Assembly (NCBI RefSeq): GCF_000721175.1 | Contig: NZ_JOEZ01000043.1 | Coordinates: forward strand, 1 to 62,506 | DNA from: Streptomyces anulatus | GTDB taxonomy: Bacteria; Actinomycetota; Actinomycetes; Streptomycetales; Streptomycetaceae | Direction of reading: 5' to 3' | DNA length: 62,506 nt | In this document: positions 53,197 to 60,683 of the stretch, piece by piece | How the letters are laid out: each line of letters opens with the position of its first letter | Numbering within the stretch: the first letter of the stretch is position 1 | Translations under genes and position numbers: made by a program | The notes under the pieces: model-generated | Databases searched by the model: none | Told to the model about the DNA's origin: nothing | The model's input: the letters and a program-made list of their open reading frames with translations, nothing else

Positions 53197-53769
53197 GCTC
53201 AGTCACAATTCCCGCCCACCGACCTCATCGACCTCGACAAGAGCCCGCTGATCGACGCCGACCACGACCCCGAGCGCATCGCCGACGCGCTGCGCAACAG
53301 CCCGCACTTCCTCGGCGCCGACGGCGAGGCCGGCGGGGACACCGTCACCTTCAGCACCCCGGCCGGTGTCGGCTACGTCCTGACCCTGAAGGACGCCGAA
53401 CCCACCGACGACGACCTCCTGCCCGAGGCCGTCGCCGCCGCGATCCTTAACCACCCGAACTTCGTGGTCGCCGACGCCGACAGCCCCCGCGAGGACACCA
53501 TCACCGTCCAGAGCCGGGGCGGCATCCGCTACCAGCTGGCCCTGGCCTACGACCGCACCGTCGACCCCGGCGCCGGAAAGGTGTCGACCCCGGCCGCCGA
53601 CGTCGCGGCCGCCGCCGACCAGGTCCTCATCAGCAACCCCAGCGACGTCGACCGCTCCGTGGCCGGACTCCTCAACTACGTCGCGGCGACCTGGGAGAAG
53701 CAGGACATCGCCCTGCGCGAGCACGCCCAAGCAGTCGCCCGTGACCTGACGGGCTCCCGCACCCGGTAG
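53197..53769 (+). pseudogene. Paralogue of the 195-aa protein with lost start codon
   Basis: The reading frame begins directly at codon 2 of its paralogue at 54925: PTDLIDLDKSPLIDADHDPE here versus PTEPAAIDRDKSPLPDADHD there. No ATG/GTG/TTG precedes it, because the frame opens after a TGA near 53192. It continues intact (VAAAILNHPNFVVADAD, SVAGLLNYVAATWEKQD) to 53769. A recombination point lies just at the former start. Translation could restart only at GTG 53464. Confidence 0.7.
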
Positions 53770-53817
53770 AACCCCGGCCTCAGCCCGGCCCCGGCCCGGC
53801 TGACCGCCCCTCCTACG

Positions 53818-53857
53818 GCTCGGGTCCCCGGCATGTCAGCTGCCGGGGACCCGAGCC
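53818..53857 (+). terminator. Hairpin terminator
   Basis: Perfect 17-bp arms (53818-53834, 53841-53857) with a six-base loop after the start-less paralogue. Confidence 0.8.
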
Positions 53858-53914
53858 ATCAGTGTCCCCCAGCCCACCAGCACACACACCCCACCCCCTC
53901 ATCAGGAGGAAGCC

Positions 53915-54184
53915 GTGCCGTACGACCACGATGACGACCTGGACGACGCCTTCCGCACCAGGCGCCGCCAGGCCCACGAGCTCGGCTACATCAACACCTA
54001 CTACCGGCTGCCCGAACGGCTCGGCGTCCGCGGCACCATCGGCGGCCGGGTCCGCTGGACCGACCGGGAAGGCGCGATCGTCGACACCTCCGGGGCCTAC
54101 CTCCAGGTCCTCCTGGACGGCGACACCGACCCGGTCCCCTGCCACCCCACCTCGAACATGGCCTACTGGACGCCGACCGGCTAG
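53915..54184 (+). CDS. 89-aa hypothetical plasmid protein
   Basis: GTG 53915 behind AGGAGG. Acidic N-terminus (YDHDDDLDDAF), then a compact strand-rich domain (GYINTYYRLPERLGVRG, AIVDTSGAYLQVLLDGD). First gene of a run of short genes ending with a toxin-antitoxin pair. Function unknown. Confidence 0.6.
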   Translation: MPYDHDDDLDDAFRTRRRQAHELGYINTYYRLPERLGVRGTIGGRVRWTDREGAIVDTSGAYLQVLLDGDTDPVPCHPTSNMAYWTPTG

Positions 54185-54302
54185 GTACAGGCCACCCGGC
54201 TGCCCGACCCGTACGCCACGGCCAGCAGCGCCGGGGGAGCGTCCCGGTGACCGCGCCCGCCGACACCAAGCAGGCACCGGCCATGCCGATCGGATCAGCC
54301 TC

Positions 54303-54653
54303 GTGACCACAAGCAACCTCGAAGAGTTCGCCGATCGCGTCCGGTTCGACCTGCAGAGCGCCGGCCTGCTCCAGCCCCCGCCCCCGGCCATGCCCTCTGC
54401 CGATGACGCGGTCCAGGGCAGGCCAGTGGTCTACATCGACGACGGCCAGGTCCACGTGGACTGGCTGTGCCACGCCCGCCTCAACGCCGCCTCGCTCGAC
54501 ATGGTTGAAGCAGGCCGCGACGAGGACGACGTCGTACGTCGCTATGACGCGGTGCGCGTCGCCATGCACACCGCCCTCGGAGCCATCCTCCACGGCTTCG
54601 ATTACCAGCTCGACGCCCCGCACTTCGGGTACGGCTACACGATTCGGCCCTGA
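54303..54653 (+). CDS. 116-aa hypothetical protein
   Basis: GTG start with no strong ribosome site. Acidic and helical (LEEFADRVRFDLQSAGLL; DMVEAGRDEDDVVRRYD), with a VVYIDDGQVHVDWLCHAR strand pair. Same strand as its neighbours. Function unknown. Confidence 0.55.
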   Translation: MTTSNLEEFADRVRFDLQSAGLLQPPPPAMPSADDAVQGRPVVYIDDGQVHVDWLCHARLNAASLDMVEAGRDEDDVVRRYDAVRVAMHTALGAILHGFDYQLDAPHFGYGYTIRP

Positions 54654-54670
54654 CCTTCCGGAGCACTCCC

Positions 54671-54895
54671 ATGCCTGAGCCTGACCACAACCCCGGACCA
54701 CCCCAGGCCCACGTCGTCGCCTACCAGCACCCTGAACTGGCCGGTGTCCTGCTGTGCCACGAGCACGGCGAGAGCTGGGCGGGCTTGGTCCCGCTCACCG
54801 CCGGCGACCTGCCGCACGGCGGGTTCTGCGGCTGGGGAACGTCCGACTCGCACGTGTGCGGCCGCGCCCTTGCCACGAAGAAGCCCCGGCAGTGA
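54671..54895 (+). CDS. 74-aa Cys/His protein
   Basis: ATG 54671 with CCGGAG upstream. LLCHEHGESWAG and GGFCGWGTSDSHVCGR supply three Cys and several His/Trp, a possible zinc site. Function unknown. Confidence 0.55.
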   Translation: MPEPDHNPGPPQAHVVAYQHPELAGVLLCHEHGESWAGLVPLTAGDLPHGGFCGWGTSDSHVCGRALATKKPRQ

Positions 54896-54924
54896 CCCAC
54901 CCCCAACCCTCACCGGAAGAAGAC

Positions 54925-55512
54925 ATGCGCATGCCCACCGAACCCGCAGCCATCGACCGCGACAAGAGCCCGCTGCCCGACGCCGACCACGACCCGGTCC
55001 GTATCGCCGACGCCCTGCGCCGCAGCCCGCACATCACCTTCGTCGCCCCGGCCGCGCCCGGCGACGAGACCGTCCGTTTCCGCGACGCAGACGGCATCGG
55101 CTTCGAGCTGTCCCTGTCCACCGTTGAGCCGGAACCCGATGCTGAGCGGGTCGCGTACGCCCATGACGCCGTCGCGGCCGCGATCGGCAACCACCCGCAC
55201 TTCATCCGCGCCGTCCTGGAACAGCCGTCCTTCGGGCCGCTCAACCTCGACGCGATCACCGCGCTCACCCGCACCGGCAACGAGTACACCCTCACCCTGA
55301 CCGCCGCGTACCACCCCGCCCGCGACCAGGAGCACGGCGTCCCGGCCGAGGCCATCGCCTACGCCGCCGACCGGCTGCTCTCCAGCGACCCGAGCGACTC
55401 GGAGCGCGCGACGGCCAAACTCCTCAACTACGTGGCCGCCACCTGGGACACCCAGGACCAGCCGCTACGCGAGCACGCCCAGGCCCTCGCCCGCGCCCTG
55501 CACACCCGGTAG
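54925..55512 (+). CDS. 195-aa protein, paralogue of the start-less copy
   Basis: ATG 54925 (or 54931) behind GGAAGA. Acidic N-terminal DKSPLPDADHDPVRIADAL, a repeated beta-rich core (TVRFRDADGIGFELSLS; NEYTLTLTAAYHP), and a helical C-terminus LLNYVAATWDTQDQPLREHA. The pattern 'predicted probability-like beta unit, then helix' occurs twice internally. Intact counterpart of 53197-53769. Function unknown, but duplication suggests selection or recombination on the plasmid. Confidence 0.65.
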   Translation: MRMPTEPAAIDRDKSPLPDADHDPVRIADALRRSPHITFVAPAAPGDETVRFRDADGIGFELSLSTVEPEPDAERVAYAHDAVAAAIGNHPHFIRAVLEQPSFGPLNLDAITALTRTGNEYTLTLTAAYHPARDQEHGVPAEAIAYAADRLLSSDPSDSERATAKLLNYVAATWDTQDQPLREHAQALARALHTR

Positions 55513-55589
55513 GAGGGGATCACCGCATGCCCCCTTCCATGGCCACCCGGCGCGCGTACGGTGAGGTGACGACCCGCCGGGAGGACCAA

Positions 55590-55901
55590 ATGAGCGCGCA
55601 GCCCGACCACGCCCCCCTCACCCCGTACGCCCCCGCGCCCGGGGCACCGGCCGAACTTCTCCACCAGCTGCGCGCCGACCGGCGCGCCGCGCAGTGGGTG
55701 CCGGCCTTCGAGCAGGAGTGGGCGGCCGCCCTGGAGGAGTCCCGCCGGACGTTCTCCCTCGGCGGGCTGTACGCGGTCCTCCAGGACTGGCAGGGCCGAC
55801 TCGCGCACGCCCCGGCCGTCGACGCGTTCGTCGCCTCCGGCTACGACGACAGCGACGCCATCGACATGGCGGAGCTCCGGGGAAGGCGAAGGCGCCGGTG
55901 A
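55590..55901 (+). CDS. DUF6247-type antitoxin-like protein
   Basis: 103 residues from ATG 55590 (GGGAGG upstream). After a Pro-rich start it reads LLHQLRADRRAAQWVPAFEQ, EWAAALEESRRTFSLGGLYA, the helical pattern of DUF6247, a Streptomyces family often placed just before RelE-like genes. The stop region overlaps the GTG of the next gene. Likely antitoxin. Confidence 0.7.
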   Translation: MSAQPDHAPLTPYAPAPGAPAELLHQLRADRRAAQWVPAFEQEWAAALEESRRTFSLGGLYAVLQDWQGRLAHAPAVDAFVASGYDDSDAIDMAELRGRRRRR

Positions 55902-56158
55902 GCGGACAGCCGTACGCGGTCCGCTTCTCCACCCCGGCCGCGAAGGTCCTCACCACCCTGCCCGAACATGTCGAAGACACCGTGTGGGACGTCCTGGAGG
56001 CCGCGGCCGCCGACCCGTGGGGGTTCCGGCAGTGGAACGCGCAGGACCTCGAGGGCGAGGACGTCCGCTACGCGTCCGTCGGCCAGCTCTCCCTCACCTA
56101 CTGGATCAACCGGCCGCTGCGCCGGCTGACCGTGCTGAACATCGTCTGGCTCGGGTAG
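55898..56158 (+). CDS. RelE/ParE-like toxin
   Basis: 86 residues; GTG overlaps the DUF6247 gene. VRFSTPAAKVLTTLPEHVED, DPWGFRQWNAQDLEGEDVRY, SLTYWINRPLRRLTVLNIVW: a small beta-sheet fold with basic strand positions, as in RelE/ParE toxins. Bidirectional terminator follows. Confidence 0.75.
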   Translation: MSGQPYAVRFSTPAAKVLTTLPEHVEDTVWDVLEAAAADPWGFRQWNAQDLEGEDVRYASVGQLSLTYWINRPLRRLTVLNIVWLG

Positions 56159-56170
56159 CCACCCGCTGAC

Positions 56171-56213
56171 AACGCCACGACCCCGGCATCGCAACTGCCG
56201 GGGTCGTGGCGTT
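56171..56213. terminator. Bidirectional terminator between convergent units
   Basis: Perfect 18-bp arms (56171-56188, 56196-56213), seven-base loop, AA/TT flanks. Confidence 0.85.
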
Positions 56214-56269
56214 CCGCATCGTAGCCACGGCCGTAGCCACCCGGACGGCACCGTGGATCCGCGCCGTGG

Positions 56270-56758
56270 TCACGAGGTGCCGCGGGGACGGTCGGCACCG
56301 AGCTGGACCTCCCGCCGGCACTCGCGGCAGTCCGGCAAGCCGCTCACACGCCGCCCTTCCCCCTCCGCCCATCTGAAGCCGCACAGCGACATGGTCAGAT
56401 CCTCGGCGGGATCGGTGACGTGCGAGCCGTGGCCCGGCACGTTCCACGTGACCGTCGTCCCGCCCTCGTAGGGCGCGCCCTCCGGCCATTCGTAGACGTC
56501 TTCGGTCGTGGTGCAGCGCATCCGGAGGTCGGGGCCTTCCCAGCGGGCGCCCTGCCGGGTTGCGGCGCCGGTGTCCACGGCATCGGCCAGGCGCTCGAAG
56601 GACAAGTCGTAGTCACTCATGTGCTCCCAGCTGCCGGGCGCCTGCTGGCTGACCAGCGAGCGGAACTCCAGCAACAGCCGCTCCAGGTCATGCCGCCCGA
56701 CGCGGACCGTGTCGCTCTCGGGGTCGTACGCGTCATCCGGGGCGGTCATCTTGGGCAT
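56270..56758 (-). CDS. Tandem paralogue 1: 162-aa protein with Cys motif
   Basis: ATG 56758 with GAGGAG upstream. VRVGRHDLERLLLEFRSLV, YDLSFERLADAVDTGAATRQ, DLRMRCTTTEDVYEW, then an LCGFRWAEGEGRR plus LPDCRECRREV C-terminal metal-site-like cysteine cluster. Shares most of these blocks with the gene at 56873. No known family. Confidence 0.65.
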   Translation of the reverse strand: MPKMTAPDDAYDPESDTVRVGRHDLERLLLEFRSLVSQQAPGSWEHMSDYDLSFERLADAVDTGAATRQGARWEGPDLRMRCTTTEDVYEWPEGAPYEGGTTVTWNVPGHGSHVTDPAEDLTMSLCGFRWAEGEGRRVSGLPDCRECRREVQLGADRPRGTS

Positions 56759-56872
56759 CGCACTTCTCCTCGTCCACACGGGCTGGTGGGCTGAGTGTGC
56801 CGGGAACCCTGCGGTCCAAGGGGCCGTATCCACCAGTTGCCACCCGGGCGGCAACACCTATCCGCCCGGTAG

Positions 56873-57379
56873 TCACCAGCGGCCGCGGGGCCGTTCGGCA
56901 CCGAGCTGGACCTCGCGCCGGCACTCGGGGCAGTCCGGCAGGTCCTCCGTCCGGCGCGGCCTGTCGTCCTTCGTCCAGCTGAACCCGCACAGCGCCGTGT
57001 GCATGATTCCCCGGAAGAGTTCGTCCTTCGTGGCGTGCGAGCCGTAGCCCGGCACCTTCGAGGTGAACGTCGCCTCCCCGTCGTACGGTGCGCCGCCGGG
57101 CCACTTGTAGACCGGCTCGGTCGTGGTGCAACGCATCCGCAGATCAGGGCCCTTCCAGTGCTTGCCGTACCGGATCTCCGAGCTGGCATCGACCGCGTCC
57201 GCAAGGCGCTCGAAGGACAGGTCGTAGTCGTCCATGTGCTTCCACTTGCCGGGCGGCTCCTCGCGCATCAGCTTGCGGAACATCAGCAGCAGCCGCGCCA
57301 GGTCGTGCTGGCCGACCCGGACAGTCGTCGTCTCCGGGTCGTAGCCGTACGTCGCGTCGTGTGCGGGCTTCTTCGGCAT
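56873..57379 (-). CDS. Tandem paralogue 2: 168-aa protein with Cys motif
   Basis: ATG 57379, GAGG upstream. Same order of blocks as its neighbour: VRVGQHDLARLLLMFRKLM, YDLSFERLADAVDASSEIRY, DLRMRCTTTEPVYKW, LCGFSWTKDD and LPDCPECRREV. Upstream of and co-directional with paralogue 1. The Cys clusters are conserved between copies, the surroundings less so, indicating selection on a functional protein. Confidence 0.65.
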   Translation of the reverse strand: MPKKPAHDATYGYDPETTTVRVGQHDLARLLLMFRKLMREEPPGKWKHMDDYDLSFERLADAVDASSEIRYGKHWKGPDLRMRCTTTEPVYKWPGGAPYDGEATFTSKVPGYGSHATKDELFRGIMHTALCGFSWTKDDRPRRTEDLPDCPECRREVQLGAERPRGRW

Positions 57380-57495
57380 CGATCCTCGATCGCTCGGTAC
57401 AGCGCACGGCGCAGTCGGGGGGTACGTCACGGTCGCTTCCACCTGCCCAACGAGCCAGCCCCGGCAAGTGAAGGCGTACGACAGGGAGACAGGGC

Positions 57496-58053
57496 TCAGC
57501 GGGAACAGTGCGCGCAGACAGGAGCGCCAGCGAACGCCTGATCCGCTGCGGCGACATCGCGGCCGGTGACGTGAGCTGCCGCGTCCAGGGAAGCTGACAA
57601 CGGCCGGCCCCCGGCGGGGCCGATACGCCCCAGGTTGCCTGTGGCGATGCACTCGTCGGCGGCTGCCGCAAAGTACCCAGGGTCCTTGCGATAGACGCTG
57701 GTGACGGGGGTCTCGCGACGCCATCTCGCTTCCGCGCCGCCCCACTCCTTCTCCGCCTCTTCCGAAGTCACCCCAAGGGCCTCTGCAAGGACCTCCCAGC
57801 TCGTACCGCGGACCCGCTCGGCAATCACCGCCTCCTTCAGCAGGGAGTCATTCGCGTAGTGGACCTTCGCCAGACGTACGTAGTCACCCGCCTGTGCTTG
57901 GTCCTCGCCCACCATCTGCACGTAGCGAACGAGGCGGCGTGCGATGGAAACGGCCGAGCTCCCCAGCTCGATCCTGACGATGTCGGAGTCGGTGAAGCTG
58001 TCAGCCGGCAACTGTCGCGGGCCCACCTGGACCGCGTCGGTCTCGTTGTTCAT
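57496..58053 (-). CDS. 185-aa protein with HTH-like centre
   Basis: ATG 58053, no clear ribosome site (possibly leaderless). Central GTSWEVLAEALGVTSEEAEK looks like an HTH; the C-terminus PVCAHCSR has CxxC. A CACCTG/CAGGTG imperfect inverted repeat lies upstream (58091-58131) and includes one of the GTTTCCCCAGGT boxes, suggesting regulation linked to the repeat region. Confidence 0.6.
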   Translation of the reverse strand: MNNETDAVQVGPRQLPADSFTDSDIVRIELGSSAVSIARRLVRYVQMVGEDQAQAGDYVRLAKVHYANDSLLKEAVIAERVRGTSWEVLAEALGVTSEEAEKEWGGAEARWRRETPVTSVYRKDPGYFAAAADECIATGNLGRIGPAGGRPLSASLDAAAHVTGRDVAAADQAFAGAPVCAHCSR

Positions 58054-58244
58054 GACGCGGATCGTAGAACGGCGCTGATGCCCCTCAACCACCTGTGGGG
58101 GTGTGAGGCTCACACCTCGTTTCCCCAGGTGAACGCGCTGACCTGTAAGGCTATGAGCCTGTGAGGTCCAGCCACGCGATGCATCGTCACCCTCCCCGCC
58201 GTCAGCATCCAGCACGCCCACCCCTCGATCCGGTGAACCGCTGA

Positions 58245-58423
58245 TCAGCGGAGCCGTGAGACCGACTCGTCGACTTGCTGCCGCACGCCTGGTGGCACGT
58301 CCTCCGTGGGGGAGGACGCTTGTCGGCCAGGGAGTCGAAGAGGTCCGCGAGCAGCCAGAGTACGAAGCCGTGGACCATGGCCTCCTTCGGCTCGATCGTT
58401 CCGAACCGGTCGCGCCAGGCCAC
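58245..58423 (-). pseudogene. Small gene frameshifted in a C run
   Basis: From GTG 58423: AWRDRFGTIEPKEAMVHGFV, LWLLADLFDSLADKRPP, then a change of frame within a run of C/G near 58303-58310 into TEDVPPGVRQQVDESVSRLR, stopping at 58245. One base indel, or a homopolymer error. Confidence 0.6.
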
Positions 58424-58495
58424 TCACCATGGCGGCCGGCTACTCACCATGTGGCCGCGGTACTCACCACGCCACTCACCACGCGGTGGTGAGTG
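58422..58495. repeat. ACTCACCA boxes and a perfect palindrome
   Basis: ACTCACCA at 58422, 58442, 58462 and 58474 (steps 20, 20, 12). The last pairs with GTGGTGAGTG (58486-58495) as a perfect inverted repeat with a three-base centre. The complementary TGGTGAGT recurs in each duplicated block (near 58724 and 59149). Confidence 0.7.
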
Positions 58496-58592
58496 GGCTG
58501 GGCCACCGCCTGCGGCGGCCGGGTTCGGCCCCGCGTTCCGCCGGCTCCTCGCACTGGCCGCACCCTGCCTGTCCGTTCGGGCCGCACGCGGG

Positions 58593-58669
58593 GGTGCAAA
58601 GGGGGGTGCGTAGAGGGGTGCACGGGAGGGTGCGAAGGGGGGTGCACAGAGGGGTGCGAAGGGGGGTGC
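58593..58669 (+). repeat. Iteron array 1: seven 12-bp units (GGTGC type)
   Basis: GGTGC begins at 58593, 58605, 58617, 58629, 58641, 58653 and 58665, an unbroken 12-bp period; unit approximately GGTGCGAAGGGG. Confidence 0.85.
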
Positions 58670-59297
58670 GCTCGTCCTGGGCGGCCGTTCCCGTTTCCCC
58701 AGGTCAGGCCCTGGTTTCTGTGTGGTGAGTGGTCAGACTTCCTCTTCTGCTGCCCTTCCTGCTCCCGGTGTTGTGGGGGGAGTGGTGGGTGGTTTGGGGC
58801 GGTGGCGGTCATCGGAGCCGGCGGGGCGCTGCGCTGGCCGTTGGGGGCCGCGTCGGCCGGTGGCCGCCGCGCCCGGTGGGAGGCGCGGGGCGCGGCGTTC
58901 AGCAGCCCTCCGGGCACCGTTCCGCGCCTCTCCTGCCCGTCGGGCCCCTGGGTGGTCTGGCGGGCGCTGTAGGAGCCGCCAGGGCTCACTGGGCCCTCCG
59001 CCCCCGGCCGCTCTCGTGGTTGCAAAGGGGGTTGCTAAGGGGGTTGCGCAGGAGGTTGCTAAGGGGGTTGCAGAGGGGGTTGCTAAGGGGGTTGCACTCG
59101 TTTTGGACGGCCTCTCCGGTTTCCCCAGGTCAGGCCCTGGTTTCTGTGTGGTGAGTGGTCAGACTTCCTCTTCTGCTGCCCTTGGCCCTGGTGGTGGGTG
59201 GGTGGACGGGTGGGGGCGGTGGCAGTCACCGGAAGCCGGCGGGGCGCTGCGCTGGCCGTAGAGGGGATCGCGTCGGCCGGTGGCCGCCGCGCCCCGG
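58670..59297. repeat. Duplicated block following each iteron array
   Basis: About 88 bp after array 1 (58670-58757) recur almost unchanged after array 2 (59096-59182); both contain the TTTCCCCAGGTCAGGCCCTG stretch, a TGGTGAGT box and a TCAGACTTCC stretch. A second similar stretch is at about 58797-58883 and 59214-59297. Arrays and blocks together form two units offset by about 425 bp. Confidence 0.8.
59018..59095 (+). repeat. Iteron array 2: seven 12-bp units (GGTTGC type)
   Basis: GGTTGC begins at 59018, 59030, 59042, 59054, 59066, 59078 and 59090, an unbroken 12-bp period; unit GGTTGCTAAGGG. Same copy number and period as array 1 but a diverged unit. Confidence 0.85.
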
Positions 59298-59323
59298 GGG
59301 CGGCCGGGGCACCGTCCTGTTCA

Positions 59324-59377
59324 CCGGTCCAACTCCGATGGCAAACGGTCCAGGTTCGATGTCTCAGGACACTCCGG
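59324..59377. repeat. IS-end-like relic, copy 2
   Basis: CCAACTCCGATGGCAAACGG and CCAGGTTCGATGTCTCAGGA mirror the arrangement at 49231-49283. No transposase attached. Confidence 0.45.
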
Positions 59378-59784
59378 CACCATCCTGTAGCCGACGATCG
59401 AGCCTGCTCCTGTGTGGCACACAGCCTGTTTCCCCAGGTGGGCGAGGCTCGCTGTGAGGGTGTGAGGTGTGAGGCGAGGGCCTGCGGCAGCGGGATGCCG
59501 CTGCTCCTGGTCGTGCTACTCGCCGTGGTGTGCAGCGGGTGCTGCTCGATGGGCAGCGCGGCGGGCGGTGGGGGGCTGCTCGTGGTCCTGGTGGTGGTCG
59601 CTGGGGTTGCAGCACGGTGGTGTCGTGGGTGCAGCGCAGCGCAGCACAGGATTTGCATGGGGCAGGCGGCACACGGGTGCTGCACAGGTGTCTGGCATAG
59701 CCCGGCCGGTGCAGCACGGCCAGCTGCTGCGCGCAGCCCGAGGCCCTCGCTGCAAGCTGCAGACGGCGGTCGGTCGTCCTCCCG

Positions 59785-60134
59785 CTTGTTCTGGAGAACT
59801 AGAACAAGACGGTTCCCCTGGTGCTACCGACGTTGCTCCGTCCCGGCCGGGAACAACGACGACGCCCTCCCGGGATCGGGGGGCGCCGTGGTGGTGCGCG
59901 ACGTGCGGCGGCGGTTCGCGGCGCCGGAACATACCTCATGAGTGATCTTATGCGTGAGATCTATTCACCCCAGGCGGGTGCATTCAGCAGAGCTGCGGAT
60001 CCGTGCAGCGGAAACCACCAGCTGCTACGCGTCGGCTCCGAGCCGAGCTGCTGCATACAGCGAGCGCCCGCGAACCGAGGAGGCCGCCGTTTGTTCTGCT
60101 CCTCCAGAACAAGCCGGTTCACCTGGTGCTACCG
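59785..60134. repeat. Paired inverted repeats with shared downstream sequence
   Basis: CTTGTTCT-8-AGAACAAG at 59785-59808 and TTGTTCT-8-AGAACAA at 60091-60112, each followed within a few bases by CGGTTC(C/A)CCTGGTGCTACCG. A duplicated regulatory or RNA hairpin unit about 306 bp apart. Confidence 0.6.
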
Positions 60135-60148
60135 CCACGGGCACGAGA

Positions 60149-60178
60149 ACGGCGTCACACCCTCGGGTGTGACGCCGT
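60149..60178 (-). terminator. Terminator of the winged-helix operon
   Basis: Perfect 14-bp arms around a two-base loop, 20 bp beyond the last stop of the operon. Confidence 0.75.
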
Positions 60179-60197
60179 GTTGCCGTGATCGGCTGTT

Positions 60198-60683
60198 TCA
60201 GCGGACGCTCTTGAGGCGGGTCGTCTTGGTGATGGAAGTGACGTTCCCCTTGGCTCTGGCTTCGGCCTTGCGGGCCTTCTCATCCAGGTGGAGCTGGAAG
60301 CGGCGTTCGTACTCATCCTCGAAGTCGCCGACGTCCAGGCGCATGTCCCGGGGCAGAGCCTTGACTGCGCGCTGCTGCTCGCGGGGGTCGTGGAACGCGG
60401 CGATCATCGGGTGGAGCTGGAAGCGCCCGCGGCGGATTACGGTGACGAGCCGGGCGGCGACCAAGTGCTGCATGGCCCGGCTGATCACGCCACGCTCCAT
60501 CGCGAGGCCAGTGGCCAATTCGTCGTGCGTGGCGACGACCAGGCCGCCCGGCTCCTGCTCGCTCATCATGTGAAGCAGCAGCGTGTAGGCGGTGGGAGGC
60601 AGGCGCGGCACGTACGCGAGACCGTTGAAGCTGCCCCACAGCACGTTGCGGCGCGGAACCCATTCCTCGGCAGCGGACGTCAT
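60198..60683 (-). CDS. Winged-helix protein, RepL/MarR-like (second gene)
   Basis: 161 residues. RLPPTAYTLLLHMMSEQEPG, VVATHDELATGLAMERGVIS, RAMQHLVAARLVTVIRRGRF: a winged helix like those of RepL-type plasmid proteins and MarR relatives, with a beta wing ending FQLHP. The C-terminal 60 residues are charged. ATG overlaps the upstream stop (ATGA). Paralogous in layout to its partner. Likely replication or copy-control protein acting on nearby repeats. Confidence 0.65.
   Translation of the reverse strand: MTSAAEEWVPRRNVLWGSFNGLAYVPRLPPTAYTLLLHMMSEQEPGGLVVATHDELATGLAMERGVISRAMQHLVAARLVTVIRRGRFQLHPMIAAFHDPREQQRAVKALPRDMRLDVGDFEDEYERRFQLHLDEKARKAEARAKGNVTSITKTTRLKSVR

Larger units (their letters stand above)
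58119..59439 (+). repeat. Four dispersed GTTTCCCCAGGT boxes
   Basis: Identical 12-base boxes at 58119-58130, 58693-58704, 59119-59130 and 59428-59439, all in the same orientation. Two lie in the duplicated block after each iteron array, one upstream of the 185-aa gene, one further right. Confidence 0.75.
58424..60148. other. Non-coding repeat region, candidate origin or copy-control locus
   Basis: About 1.7 kb without a supportable gene. It contains the ACTCACCA boxes, two 12-bp iteron arrays, the duplicated block, the GTTTCCCCAGGT boxes, a GCAGC/GCTGC-rich stretch (about 59470-59760) and two TTGTTCT inverted repeats. It is followed by two coupled winged-helix genes. The concentration of distinct repeats next to Rep-like regulators is typical of iteron-type replication control. 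Confidence 0.55.

Noticed and set aside
58593..59095. CRISPR array
   Set aside because: The 12-bp units are contiguous, without spacers, and no cas genes are present.
58306..59261. Plus-strand ORFs through the iteron arrays encoding repeated Gly-Val peptides
   Set aside because: Peptides simply mirror the 12-bp DNA repeat; frames differ between the two arrays and no ribosome site is present.
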